A stretch of DNA of 64,000 nt, from assembly GCA_022749755.1 (NCBI GenBank), contig CM040440.1, positions 19,827,269 through 19,891,268 of the forward strand. Direction: 5' to 3'. The notes beneath the pieces are model-generated. The model saw nothing but the letters and a program-made list of their open reading frames with translations. It was not told where the DNA came from and ran no database searches. Positions within the stretch are counted from its first letter, which is position 1, and each line of letters starts with the position of its first letter. The position numbers and the translations under genes were made by a program. This document shows positions 52,717 through 64,000 of the stretch, one piece after another. The DNA comes from Azadirachta indica (taxonomy: Eukaryota; Streptophyta; Magnoliopsida; Sapindales; Meliaceae).

Positions 52717-53974
52717 GTCAATTACTTTTCATCGGCACAAGTTTAGCATAGGTTGAAAAATTTGAGACATTAGTTGTAATTTGTATTGTCTATAAATTTT
52801 CCTTGGTAGCGAAGTTTTAGACCTTCATGTTTTTATTTTGCGTAACTTAAACGTTTTTTATCTTGTTAATTTAGGGAGGATCGGCTCTTGTTTAGATTAG
52901 AGATCCTGCTGTACATGTCAGGCTCTGTGTAATTAAAAGAAGCGACGTTTATTGAGCTTCTTCTTTTCCCATCTTACCGGTGTTCCTTACAGAAATTATT
53001 TGAATCTCCATGTAAACTGTATTCTTTAGGTCCCGTTATTCTCAGTGTTACAGTTTAATTTAGTCTATACCTTTTTGGTGTAGTCTTTAGCGGATGGCTT
53101 GGCCTCGGCGCTTCATAGAGAAATTTGGAAATTTGAACTTTCTGTAATTGAGTACTCAAATTGAAAGCAGTCTTAGAGTTATTGCCCAGGAAATTGGTTG
53201 TTGCTGCTTTCTTTCCATGGTGCCGATTTGAGAGTTTCATGTTTTGATAATTTATCGTTGTATAATGGTGTATATTAACACAGGATATATCTCGTTCTAA
53301 TTATTTATCTTCGCACATATGTTTCAGAAGAAATTAGATGTCCTTAAATGCATATAATTTAAATAAACACCCGAACTGATTCTCATCTTGGACCAACTAA
53401 GCAAAATCCCTTTTTGGTTTCCTTTTCTAAGGACAAATATTTTTCGAATTTTTAGTCATTGTATTTATTACTGTATTGAATTGATTTAATTCAAGTGCAG
53501 GGGAGTCAGTTTAAGGCAGGCCCCGGATGTATGGGAGATTGCTCTGTCCGCTTTCCGTTCCGTTTCTTACAATTGTCAAACTCATCTTTGGGATAGTGCA
53601 TTCGCATGAAATGGAACCATCTCACATCACCTGTGTCTGGAGATTGATGACATCATTCAATAAAATCCTAATACAATCCACAAATCCAACAACATTTATT
53701 TCAATTCTGTCAGAGATAAGAACCCTAAAACTTCCCAAGATGATACGAATAAATTAAAGCAGATAAAATGTCAAGAACATCCTCATATTTATCAAAGCAG
53801 TGGCTCTTTGAACGAGCACCATTAATACATATGATCTTACCTCTCAACAATGTAAATTAGAGGTTTACATGATACGATCAAGATGGGCTTTAATGCAAAA
53901 AATATGCCAAACGAGAAACTATAACAAGTATGACAACAACCAATATAAGCTTTGTATCCTGAATGGCAGAATGA
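52717..53974. other. Convergent spacer between NET1 and the ALP1-like gene
   Basis: Both genes end here. The first 300 bases are likely NET1 3' untranslated region. Short frames at 53055-53240 and 53527-53757 show no support. Confidence 0.5.
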
Positions 53975-55581
53975 CTACTTTGCTGGAGCTTTCTCTTTCT
54001 TATTCTGCAAGTGTTTGTCTAAATTCCCTCTCATGGTTCTTCCCATTGGGTCAACCTGCTTACAACACTGCTCGCCATAGCCGGAGTCATGGTGTTCTGA
54101 CAAAGCAACATCAGGATGCAGCTGATCTCCACTATCAATTATGATATTGTGAAGTAAACAACATACCAAAATGATACTAGGCAGTTTCCTTTTATCGGGT
54201 CTCCACATGACCTTGTTAAGGATTCTCCATCCGCCCTTTAACTGCAAGAATGCCTTTACGGCAAGGGACCTTGCAGGTTCATGCACAGAATTGAAAGTAG
54301 ACGTGGAAGCCAGGCCATTATTTTCATAAGGAGTTATAAGCCATGAAAGAAGAGGGTACCCAATCCCACCAACTATATATTCTCTTAACTCCACTCCTTC
54401 AGACAAAGTTCTTCCATTTCCATTCAAACGCTGAGCTGCCTCACAGAGTTTAAAAAACCCTGAAAACTTCAGTAGTCTGGACACAGTCATGCCCCCAGGC
54501 CAACCCGTCACAATATCAATAAATCTCATCTCATGGTCAACAATTCCCTGCACAAGCATACTGTAATTGTTTTCTTGGTCACACCAATCATCGGAGGTTT
54601 GCACAGCTGGAAGTGTCATGATAATGTGTGTTGCATCAATGGCTCCACAACAATTTGGCAATCCAAATGATTCTTCAAATTTGGACTTGATTTCCTCTAT
54701 TCTATTAGAATCAGGCCACTTGAGATGGTGTTTGGCACGTTCTTCCAGTGCTTCAATAAATCTCCAAGTCACCTGTGAAACTGTGGACTGGCCAACACCA
54801 AATGCAGCTCCAACCGAGACTTGGGACTCACCAGATGCTAACCTTCTTAAGGCAATTGCAACTTGTTTCTCAACACTCAAGAGTCTCCCTTCGATGTTGA
54901 TCAGCCCGGATGGCGGTCTAGACACAAGATCTTCTCTCACAAGGGAACAAATGTAATCAAAAGTCTTCTTCGAAACCCTAAAGAAATACTTAAATGCTTC
55001 TTCCTCATTAGAGGGTACCGTCAAACCTGTGAGTTTTGAGTTACATCAATGTAATTAAACCAGCCATTTTACCAACACTGCCTTTACAACGGAAAAGCAA
55101 ACAAAATGCATTTCAAAATGAAAACTTCATATTTAAATCCCCTCTTTTGTTTTACTTTTCCCTCGCCCAACATTGATTCTTCTAACTAGCTGTCATTCTT
55201 TCAATATATACAGTTTTCACTTCATTCTTATTACTATTATTATCATATTGAAAAATTTATGCGGAGATCAAATGCAATTCGCAAATTCTTTTGCAAATGA
55301 GTAAAAGCATAGCAGAAATATTTACAACGAGACGATGAACAGTATTAGAAATACCCATTATCCTGATGTGAGATGTATGAAGTTATGTTATGTTGGTACA
55401 AAATGGGTGAATTAGAGAAAGTAGAACCTGGAGCTGAAGTGTTCTTGGCCCAGAAACTGTCCCACCAATCGGATTCACTCGATTTTGGCTCTTTTGGAGC
55501 TACGCTTGTGGCTTTGTTCTTCTTCAACTTCTTGGAAACCTTTTTGGTTTTCTTGGATTTCGATTTCTTGGGAGGAGCCAT
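53975..55581 (-). CDS. ALP1-like protein, domesticated PIF/Harbinger transposase
   Basis: A host gene derived from a Harbinger transposase. Arabidopsis ALP1 is such a protein and joins Polycomb repressive complex 2, countering its silencing. Exons on the minus strand: 55428-55581 and 53975-55026; 401 aa. The N-terminus is Lys-rich (MAPPKKSKSKKTKKVSKKLK), then SSESDWWDSFW. The DDE_Tnp_4 domain follows, with an HTH-like part (SVGAAFGVGQSTVSQVTWRF) and CCGAIDATHI. The first catalytic Asp remains (D182), but the second Asp and the Glu positions read Val (about 233 and 308), as seen in non-mobile relatives. The start at 55581 is chosen because related plant proteins begin MAPPKK; an in-frame Met lies at 55647. 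It has no flanking inverted ends of its own. Confidence 0.9.
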
Positions 55582-55833
55582 GACGAATCTTTCACTGTTT
55601 GATAACTGGGAAAGTTTCGCACTAATCAATGAGCGGAGCACCAGCAAGTTAGAAGCCGATTATCTGTGTTATGCTACTAACCATGCTCAAGAATGGACAA
55701 GCGGACGACGAACCTTGCCTTGTTGGGGAGGTGAAGAGAAAACGTCATCGTTTCGTTCATTCAATTAAGTCAAAAAGTGTCTCCCATTTTTAATCTTGAT
55801 ATGTACTTCTTTTTTAATAATGTAAATAAATAA

Positions 55834-55920
55834 GGAAAATTTAAAAAATGTTTACTGTTTACGCCTACTTTTCTTAAATAATTACCGTTAAAAATTCTTT
55901 TAAAAATTCATCATTTCTTT
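55834..55920 (+). repeat. Left terminal inverted repeat of the MULE
   Basis: Matches the reverse complement of 58321-58408 along its length with scattered mismatches and small gaps. One G fewer at the tip than the right end. Confidence 0.88.
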
Positions 55921-55988
55921 TTTTTTAAACAAAATTACTCTTAATTACTCAAAACATTCGAATCCCTAATTTTACCCTAATTTCACGA

Positions 55989-56508
55989 TTCTAAAAAAAT
56001 CGAAACTATAATTTTGATTACGTTAAAAAGTATAGTCGTGATCAAAACTTCTGATTATTACGTTATCGAAACTTCAATTATTTTATCACTTATTCTGAAA
56101 AAATTAAAACTATAGTTTCGATCACATTAAAAATTATAGCCGTGACTGAAACTGCTGATCACTACGTAATCGAATTTTCTAATATTTTGTCAACGGTTCT
56201 GAAAAAATTGAAATTATAGTTTCGATCATGTAAAAAATTATGGTTGTGATCGAAACTGCTAATCATTACGTGACCGAAACTTCTAATATTTGTCACCCGT
56301 TTTGAAAAAATCAAAACTATAGTTTCGACCACGCTAGAAATTTAAGTCATGATCGAAACTGTTGATTACTACATGATCGAAACTTCTAAATTTTTTTAAT
56401 TTGTTCTGGCAAAAAAAATTGTAGTTTCGATCACATTAGAAATGTCACTTGTGATCGAAATAATATATTCTGTATTTGGATCGGAAAATAAATCGAAAGC
56501 GAATAATG
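55989..56508. repeat. Tandem array of about 104-bp units in the MULE
   Basis: Unit starts (marked by TTCTG/TTCTA before an A-run) fall at 55989, 56093, 56197, 56300 and 56404, that is every 103-104 bp; the fifth unit is diverged at its end. Each unit carries one AGTTTCGATCA-like and two GATCGAAACT-like motifs, so the units contain internal inverted pairs. Further scattered copies of the motif run to about 57140. Confidence 0.82.
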
Positions 56509-57469
56509 TAGTAGTGTGCAGATAGGGCATAATGAGAGAAGTGAAAATATCTACATGTTGCAATAGTGTGAGCACATGGAAGCTACTACAGCTCAAATTT
56601 GTTGGCAATTACATGTATGAATTTAGAGTTAAATTTTAACAATTTCATGAAGTTTTACCTTAAACTCGAAATGTGACACCAGATGCATAGTCACGGTACA
56701 GAACTTCTCAAATTCTAAATCAATGACCTTTAGAGCAGCCCTATTTAGTCAATTAGGCGTTCTGTAGAAATCGAAACTGTAGTTTCAATCATATTACAAA
56801 TGTTACATGTGATCGAAACTTTTGAGCACAACGTGATAGAAACTGTCTCTTCCATATTAATGTTTTGGGAAAAATTAAAACTGCATTTTTCATCATGATT
56901 AAAGGTTTACATGTGATTGAAAGTGTAAGAATACTTTGTAATCGATTTCACACACTTAGAATCACATAGTATCTAGATGGTTTCTATTCACGTCCCTAAT
57001 TTTTAGCACTTTCGAAACTGTAATTTTATGTTTATTTCAGAGAATTAAAAAAAAATTGAAAATTATTGCAGTTTCGATCACAAGGTAAAAAGTAGTTTCG
57101 ATCAAATTCAGTTTTAATTCATGATCGAAACTAGAGTTTCAAAATCTCGTGAATTTGAAGAAAACTAATGGTATATTAATTAATTTTGTTTGTTTTAGTG
57201 GGGATACTTGGAAATGTAAACATTGTACAAAAGATACATACAAAATGTTTAAAAGTAATATCAGTAATAAGATAATTCAAAATAAACATAAAACATTACA
57301 TTTGTGAGCGTAAATCATATAATTCAAAAAGAACAACACATATTTGAAGTAAATAAAGTGGTACATTTAATGCCTTTATCTGAAAGTTATTTTGTTGGTT
57401 TGGAAGTGCATAACTATAAAAATAAATAAATAAACCCTTACATATGCTTAAATTGAACACAAGTCATTG

Positions 57470-57710
57470 ACCATGGTGGAGGGGGATAGGATTTTTGCAT
57501 GTGACATGATTATGTCCAACTTGTTGACACCTGGAACAGGTCTGATGAATAACTTCCTCTTCCTTAGAAGGAATTCGCTATTTTTTAGGTTGACAAGAAG
57601 GAGGCGTTATTTGGATGGATTGACATTAATTTCTCGTACACCATTTGGAATCACCCAGTCTACATCATTCCCAACTAGATGAATAGACTTCTTAAAGTTT
57701 TTTCATCATT
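57470..57710 (-). pseudogene. Remnant of MULE transposase C-terminus with CCHC zinc knuckle
   Basis: On the minus strand 57604-57488 reads PPSCQPKK, a stop, RIPSKEEEV, then the knuckle TCSRCQQVGHNHVTCKNP, with the C-x2-C-x4-H-x4-C spacing of MULE transposases. Just upstream in another frame is DWVIPNGVREINVNPSK, which fits the Trp/Pro segment that precedes the knuckle in this family. Stops and a frame change show it is dead. The DDE catalytic core is absent. Confidence 0.75.
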
Positions 57711-57812
57711 TAAAAAAAATTAAAATTGCTCAAATTCTGTTTAAAAATAAGGAGGAAACGGTAAATTTTATGGTGCTCCTAAAAAACTTTCAAGCACGGC
57801 CATTTACCTTTA

Positions 57813-57985
57813 ATCGAAGTTAACTTTCGATCACAGGCAATTTTTTCATCATGGTCGAAAGTTAGTTTCGATTATGTGAAAATTACTCATGATCGAAAGT
57901 TACTTTCGATCACAGGTATTTTTTCTCATGATCGAAACTAACTTTCAATCATGAAGAAAAAATTGCCCATGATTGAAACTATGTT
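57813..57985. repeat. Palindromic GATCGAAAGT repeat cluster
   Basis: Several copies of CGAAAGTTA...TAACTTTCG in both directions, including GATCGAAAGTTACTTTCGAT (near 57892). They lie inside the MULE near its right end and could fold into strong hairpins. Confidence 0.7.
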
Positions 57986-58320
57986 GCAGAATTGTTTGTA
58001 AAATCTCACTTTTCATTTTCTCCCTCAATCATCTATACCAAACATAATCAAACAATTTACATACATCTGAATAACAATTTCTATCACTATAATTTCAAAA
58101 TACACACAAACAACATCAATTTTTATATTTTTAACAAACTTTTTCTTTTTTTTTTTTATTAAAATTACTCACCTGCTTATACAAATAGTTTGTTGATTTT
58201 TTTCAATTTAAATGATTAGTTAGTAGTTTGTGATAAAAAAATTAGAGAAGAAATAATTTTATTGAGAGAATACGGATGAAAGAAGAAAGAAAGAAGAAAG
58301 AGAGAAGAAAGAAAGAAGAA

Positions 58321-58408
58321 ATGAGTTGGTCATTTTTAAAAAAAATTTTGAACAGTGATTATTTGAGAAAAGTGGGGGTGAACAATGGGCATTTTTATAA
58401 ATTTTCCC
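58321..58408 (-). repeat. Right terminal inverted repeat of the MULE
   Basis: Ends TTTTCCC directly before the 9-bp duplication. Read on the minus strand it starts GGGAAAATTTATAAAAATG, a typical plant MULE tip. Confidence 0.88.
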
Positions 58409-58417
58409 AATAAATAA

Positions 58418-61400
58418 TAAGATATTGTATTTTACCCATAAGTTTTGGGAGCAAGTTAATATACTTAAATTTTTAAAAAAACATATTTTTTACATTTTAA
58501 AAAATGTTAAGATACTTTTTGAGTTTATTATTTATACTTCAATTTAATTATTTTAATCCTCTATTATAAAAAATATATAAAATAATTATATTATTTTTAT
58601 TTTTTTACTTTATAATAATCAATATAATCTTATTATAATATTTAAAATTTAAAATTATAATAATATTTTAACTCTTAATTTTTTTAAATTTATAATCAAA
58701 TATTTATAATATTTAATTATATATAATTTTCTAAAATATATTATATTATTAAAATAGTTTATTTAAAAAATCATGTATAATTAATGTAAAATATTTTATA
58801 ACATGAAATTTATCAAAATTTTTTAAATGTTTACACAATTATGCATAATTTTAACAATATTAATTATACATAATTTTCAAAATAAACTATTTTAATAATA
58901 TGATATATTTTATAAAATGTACAATTAAATATTATATATATTTGAAAATAAATTTAGAAGCAAACAAATAATTAAGGGTCAAAATATTATTATAAATTTT
59001 AAATTAACATGTCAAAATAACATTATATTAGCTATTACAAAATAAAAAAATAAAGATAATATAATTATTTTAGATATTTTTAATAATAAAGGGATAAAAT
59101 AATCAAATTAATATGTAAATAATAATTTTAGGGGTATCTCAACTTTCTTTAAAACTTAGCGAGTACCTTACCTTTCTAAAAAATTTAAAAAGCTATATCA
59201 ATTTTCTCTAAAAGTCAGGAGGTAAAGTATAATATTTCATAAATAATAGGAGAATTAAAACATACTTCCCTTAAAGTTTGAAGATTTAAGAAAATTTGTA
59301 CAAACTTGACAATTTATTTTTGCTAAAAAAATTAAAATATCCTTAAAATTTAACATCACCTAAAAAAAAAAACAAAATATAAAATTAAATAATTAAATAA
59401 TTAAAAACTTATGAATATTAGATTTTGAATTATTTATCCAAATATTTTACAATATTTGAATTATATATATTTAAAGTATAAATAAAATCAAAAAATAAAA
59501 ATAAAAAATAAAATAAAAATTTTATAATATATTAATAAAAACTCATATTATCAATGTGACATAAAATAATAATATTATTGTTTTAATTAATGTATTTTAC
59601 ATAAATATCTTATATTTTATTAAATTTTAGAGATTTATTAATTATTTTTCTTAAATAACTATTATTGTAAATGGGTATATATAATTGTTATTTTTTAATA
59701 AATTAAGATTTTTAGAGATATTTTGAAATATTATGACCAATAATATTATTAAACTAAATCTTTGAGACTAAGGACTTATAATAAAAAATTATAATGTGTT
59801 TGAAAAAAACTATTATTTTATTAGAATATCTATAAATTTAACATTCAATCATAATCAACTAATGATCGAGCCGTCTAAGAAAGATATATGTGAGTTTTTC
59901 TAAACCTTTTTTCAAATTGTATAAGAGATATGTATTAATTTCTCATAAATAATAATTTATAAGCCCTTGGATACAATTGGGCCTATGCATCATAGAATAG
60001 ATCATAGTTCTAAAATTCATACCAACCCATAGAATAGATCATAAATCTAAAATTCATACCAACCCTTTCCTGATTATTGAATTTGTTTTGAAATTTTTTT
60101 TAATTGGTAAAAAACAATCTTTGATTAAAAAAATTATTAATTTGTTTTTTTTTAACAATTTAGATGATGTTATTTATAACTAAACTATATTGTTCTCTAA
60201 ATTACAAGGGATAAGGAATGGGTGCAATCAAAGGACTAAAGGATTATCTTTCACTAAATCAAGCAGTCTCTATAATAATTATTACTATAAATGGATATTT
60301 ATTTATTATTTTTTAATAAATTAAAAATTTTAGAGATATTTTTGAAATATTATGACTAATAACACTATTAAATTAAATCTTTGAGATTAAAAAGGACTTA
60401 TAAAAAAAAATTATGATGTATTTAAACAAAACTATTATTTTATTAAAAGGCCTGTAAGTTTAACAGTCAATTATAGTCAACTAACAGTTGAATTGTTTAA
60501 GAGAGATATGTGTGAGTTTTTCTAAATTTTTCATCTATATGTGAATTTCTTAAACTGTATACAAGGTATGTGTTAATTTCCCAAAAGTAATAATTTATAA
60601 ACCTTATGATACAATTGGGCTTTTGCACCATAGAATAGATCATAGTTTTAAAATTCATACCAACCTATAGAATAGATCATAGTTCTAAAACTCATACCAA
60701 CCTATAGCAACCCTTTACTGATTATTGAATTTGTTTTGAAAACTTTTTTAATTATTAAAAAATTATTAATTCTTTTTTTTTTTTAACAATTTAGGTGATG
60801 TTATTTATAATTAGATTATATTGTTCTCTAAATTACAAGGGATGGGGAATGGATGCAATCAAAAGACTAAAGGTTTGTCGTTCTTCAAATCAACCAGTCT
60901 CCGTAGGTACTAAGTCCCAACTATTTCGAAATAACATTTGAAGTTTTGAACCTGCTGCTGCTTCAGATTTCTATGATGCGTTTCTCATTGATGTGTTTTA
61001 TTTATTTCTCCAAATAAAATTCTTCTTCAATTACGTACATTCATTTCCAAGTGTCGTTTGGGGTTGTCTATCTCTTAGTACAAGAATTCCCTCAAGTGGT
61101 ACTTATTTCAATTCCCCTTCTGATATATATCATCATCGCGTGAAGATACTTAGATATATACTTCTGTGTTTTTTTTTTTCAAAATCTCCCAATTCAGAAA
61201 CATTAATTTCATCGATCAGGAGCGCCAGTAGCATTTACCAATTCCAAAATGCTTTAAATATTATTCCACTTCATGTATTTGATATCTATTCTATTAATTA
61301 TTGTACAACTTACGTATATAAAAATATATACATTGCTGGAAGGGGAAAAATTAATTCTTTTTCTTCAACTTTAATTATAACATCAACCTCATCATTGACA

Positions 61401-61558
61401 TTAATTTGGTTAATTTTGATGCGTACACTTAAATTATGCTGCATCCTTTTAATTGGTAAACAACATTCCTACACACACACACTCACATGGAGTTGGCCTA
61501 CACGAAAAGTAATCAAGTCATCATTCCGGACCTTGATATTCATATGCATGTATTTAAC
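58418..61558. other. Very AT-rich spacer with a large tandem duplication
   Basis: 58418-59640 is almost only A and T, without a supported gene. 59650-60905 is a tandem duplication listed separately. 60910-61558 lies downstream of the sulfate transporter stop codon and may hold its 3' untranslated region; the long plus-strand frame at 60993-61616 is AT-rich and antisense, without family motifs. Confidence 0.5.
59650..60905. repeat. Direct tandem duplication of about 620-630 bp
   Basis: The left copy (about 59650-60278) is followed directly by a diverged second copy (about 60279-60905). Matching anchors: GTAAATGG/ATAAATGG at 59667 and 60287; AATTACAAGG at 60200 and 60831. The offset grows from 620 to 631 because of small indels. 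Each copy carries its own short doublet of ATAGAATAGATCATA (59993 and 60030; 60633 and 60671). No coding potential is seen. Confidence 0.82.
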
Positions 61559-63899
61559 TTATACATTGTTCCAGGCCTCGGATTCTTCTTTCTCAGGATT
61601 TGGTTTGCAGGTATGAAGCCTGAAATTGCATGCTTCAACAGCTTCTCCGACCGTCAGATATATCCATTCCTGGCCAATATTTTCAATGAACTTGGCCTTG
61701 TCAAGCTTCTTCATCACCTCTGCTCCAGGATTTGCCAACACAAGCTGTAAGATCATCATCCCAAAGACGATAATTGTTAGAATCAACACCAAGTTTGTTC
61801 TCATTGTTCTCGCAACGCTGATCAATTTGTCAGGAAAAAAAAAAATTGAAATGTACCTTCAGTGCCCTTTTATCGAGAATTTTCTTAACTTCCTCTAGCA
61901 TGCTTATCCCACTAGTGTCAATGTTACCAACAGCTGCGAAACAACATGTACAAGTAAGGGAAGTTAGAATTTGCATTACTTTCAAGTAAAGCTCAAGCAA
62001 GATTTTGGCAACAAATTAATTCTCTAAATTGATTTCTTACCACTCATTTCCAGTATAACATACTGTAAGCTGGACTCCCCTGAAGATTTGAGTCTGTCTT
62101 CCTCATCATCAACCCATCTTGCTATCCTTTCTCTCAAGTAGCTAGCATTGGCAAAGTAAATAGGGGCATCAATCTCAAGTATGAGAATCCCCGGTACATT
62201 GCTTGCACGTGGGTATTGGTCAACATTTCTGTATATCTTTGAATTTGGAATGTTACCAAGAACAACAGTCCTTGGTCTTGCCACGAACAAAAGTACCCTC
62301 AGTATAGAGATTGAAATCTGCATTTTTTTACACAAAAAAATTGGTGTGACTTTATCAAAATTAACAACAAATTAAAGAACGTCAGATATGCTCGTAGCAG
62401 GACAGATCAGAGAGAATACATACCGCAATGAATAAGCCAATCGCAATGTTGCCGAAAACCACACCAACATATGCGCCCATGCATACTATGAAATCAAATT
62501 TATCAACTTTAAAGAGATGAATGGCTGCATCGTAGTCGATAAGGCCGAGCATTGCAGCCATTATAATTGCAGACAACACCACAAGAGGCGTGTAATGAAA
62601 CAATGGAGTTAAAAACAGTAATGTTATCATCACTGCTATTGACATTACAATGTTCGACACTGCAGTCTTGCACCCTGCGTTACAGTTCACAGCTGACCTC
62701 GAAAATGGCCCTGAAATTTCATGTTATACTGCAAATTATTAGCCAAAATTAACACAAGATACTGAGTTTCTTTCTTTTTAGTTTATATGAACGCATGGTT
62801 AAATTTACACCTGTTGTGAGATAGCAAGAAGTGCAAGAACCAGCTATGTTCATCATTCCGAAAGCAATCATTTCTTTGTTCCCATCAATGTGGTAATTCT
62901 TGAACAAGGCAAAGCTTCTTCCTACAGCGATTCCTTCCTGTAAGTTAACAATCGGATAATGTTATTAATTAATTGGCTTAATTATAAGATTATCGAACCA
63001 AATTCATATATTTAATATTTTAATTATTTGCGTACGCGGCATGCTGGAAAAGGACCAGCTAACGGTACTTACAGCCATAGCAATGACGCCAGTGATGATT
63101 CCAGTTTTGATAGCTGTAGTGAGATAAGGCGACACAAACACCAGATCCGTAACAGACGGTGGATTCAATCCCTTCTTCAAGTGTCCTATCTGCATAAATT
63201 ACAACACCATGCAGCTTATCATTATCAGAATTCACGTACAAACAACTGGTCAAATTTAAGCGGACATAAAAAAAAAAAAAAAAACAATGCTGAATCAGAG
63301 CCGTCCAATCAAGTTCATGAGAATTGGATTGCAGGCGAACTCATCCCAAGATAGGTCCCGATGTAAAACGATTCCATTATTGGTGAAGGCCCACCAGTTT
63401 GCTTAAAGCTGTATTAGACTGGGCCCGGCAAGTTTAAGACAACTGAAGGCCGTATCATATGTTGGATGGATGCACATAAGTTATTGTATTGAGTGGGTGG
63501 TCCAATCGTGGTGGCAGGTTGTGATTGGACTGTTTTATCGGTTGTGTCACGGTTGATTTATTTTAGAACAGAGACAAAAGAGCTTTTAGTTTCTTACAGG
63601 AGGAAAGTGTGCTCACCACTTCAACACCGTGTTGTTCAGCATGGGTTAGATAAACGAGGAGGCTTCCCAGAACGACTGACGTCAATGGTGCCATTGCTGA
63701 TATCCAGAAGAACTTTGGTTTTCTCTTGCTCTGCCATTTAACAAAAAAGAAACTTTTTAAAAAATTTCTCTTTTAGCGACTATATATAATTAAAGGATAA
63801 TTATTTAATTAAGAGAAGACTGGATTTACTAACGAAGTATTTAGTAATGAGGAGGAAGAAGAGGAAGCAACAGCCCAGCACGCCACTTTCCCACCTCCA
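61559..63899 (-). CDS. Group 3 sulfate transporter (SULTR3), 3' part only
   Basis: A proton-coupled anion transporter of the SLC26/SulP family; plant group 3 members act in chloroplast sulfate uptake, root-to-shoot transport or phosphate allocation. Visible exons on the minus strand: 63834-63899, 63617-63730, 63073-63189, 62811-62937, 62424-62710, 62041-62317, 61857-61933, 61559-61744; 416 aa. The 5' exons lie beyond the right window edge. Membrane segments are seen in GVLGCCFLFFLLITKYF, FFWISAMAPLTSVVLGSLLV, TGIITGVIAMA and the long hydrophobic exon 62424-62710. The cytosolic STAS domain follows, with PGILILEIDAPIYFANASYL and GNIDTSGISMLEEV. The end LTVGEAVEACNF...EAWNNV resembles SULTR3;1/3;2, though I do not assign a number. 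All visible introns are GT-AG. Confidence 0.93.
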
Positions 63900-64000
63900 C
63901 TGCAATAAACACATGCATATCAGTGTTAGATATCTTTTTACATGTAATGTTTAGATCTGTAAGTTTTGAAAATGACAAACAAAGTCATTAGTAAAATACC

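Larger units (their letters stand above)
55834..58408. mobile_element. Decayed Mutator-like DNA transposon (MULE)
   Basis: A 2,575-bp unit with terminal inverted repeats of about 88 bp (55834-55920 and 58321-58408). Both ends read GGAAAATTTA inward, then share CACTTTTCT-like and AAATAAT blocks. Perfect 9-bp target duplications AATAAATAA flank it (55825-55833 and 58409-58417); 9 bp is the Mutator hallmark. The interior is AT-rich, with a 104-bp tandem array on the left, palindromic GATCGAAA motifs on the right, and a remnant of a transposase zinc knuckle on the minus strand. It has no intact open frame and cannot move by itself. Confidence 0.9.

Noticed and set aside
57467..57682. 71-aa plus-strand frame in the MULE
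   Set aside because: It is the antisense shadow of the zinc-knuckle remnant.
60993..61616. 207-aa plus-strand frame overlapping the transporter end
   Set aside because: AT-rich, antisense to the last sulfate transporter exon, and without recognisable domains.

Overview
The window is nuclear DNA of a flowering plant, most likely a eudicot. The genes are rich in introns and belong to plant-type families: a NETWORKED actin-binding protein, a CBC-type Raf-like kinase, a group 3 sulfate transporter, a plant methylcrotonoyl-CoA carboxylase and an ALP1-like domesticated transposase. Spacers are AT-rich and hold microsatellites, an LTR miniature element, a Mutator-like element and a SINE-like insertion. 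The species cannot be fixed from the sequence alone. No CRISPR array, operon or other bacterial architecture is present.

Layout from left to right. Type I inositol polyphosphate 5-phosphatase, minus, 10 exons (2729-5784). A long spacer. Single-exon STN1, minus (12002-12493). BUD32/PRPK kinase, minus, 6 exons (14308-15808). A two-exon uncharacterised acidic/basic protein, plus (18508-19784). Homocysteine S-methyltransferase, minus, 7 exons (21320-25073). CBC-like Raf-type kinase, minus, 6 exons (26188-29588). The biotin subunit of 3-methylcrotonyl-CoA carboxylase, minus, 15 coding exons (32673-38181). A TRIM-like LTR element (39395-40432). NET1-type protein, plus, 3 coding exons (45279-52716). 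ALP1-like gene, minus, 2 exons (53975-55581). A decayed Mutator-like element (55834-58408). A roughly 620-630 bp tandem duplication in AT-rich DNA (about 59650-60905). A group 3 sulfate transporter, minus, cut by the right window edge (61559-63899 visible).

I rebuilt exons by hand, checking that phase runs through each junction and that protein motifs continue across it. Nearly all introns are GT-AG. Two appear to be GC-AG, one in the phosphatase gene and one in the methyltransferase gene. The genes do not form one pathway. Two loose themes are methionine and leucine metabolism (HMT, MCCA) and telomere or tRNA maintenance (STN1 beside BUD32); both are probably chance neighbours.

I did not find a convincing new multi-gene system. 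The best candidates for a second look are: the Mutator-like element with perfect 9-bp target duplications and a decayed CCHC zinc knuckle, placed just upstream of a domesticated Harbinger transposase that has itself lost two of three catalytic residues; its 104-bp internal tandem array; the LTR pair that differs only by transitions; the 56-residue repeats in the NET1 protein; the two GC-AG introns; and an unannotated conserved-looking 166-aa protein.
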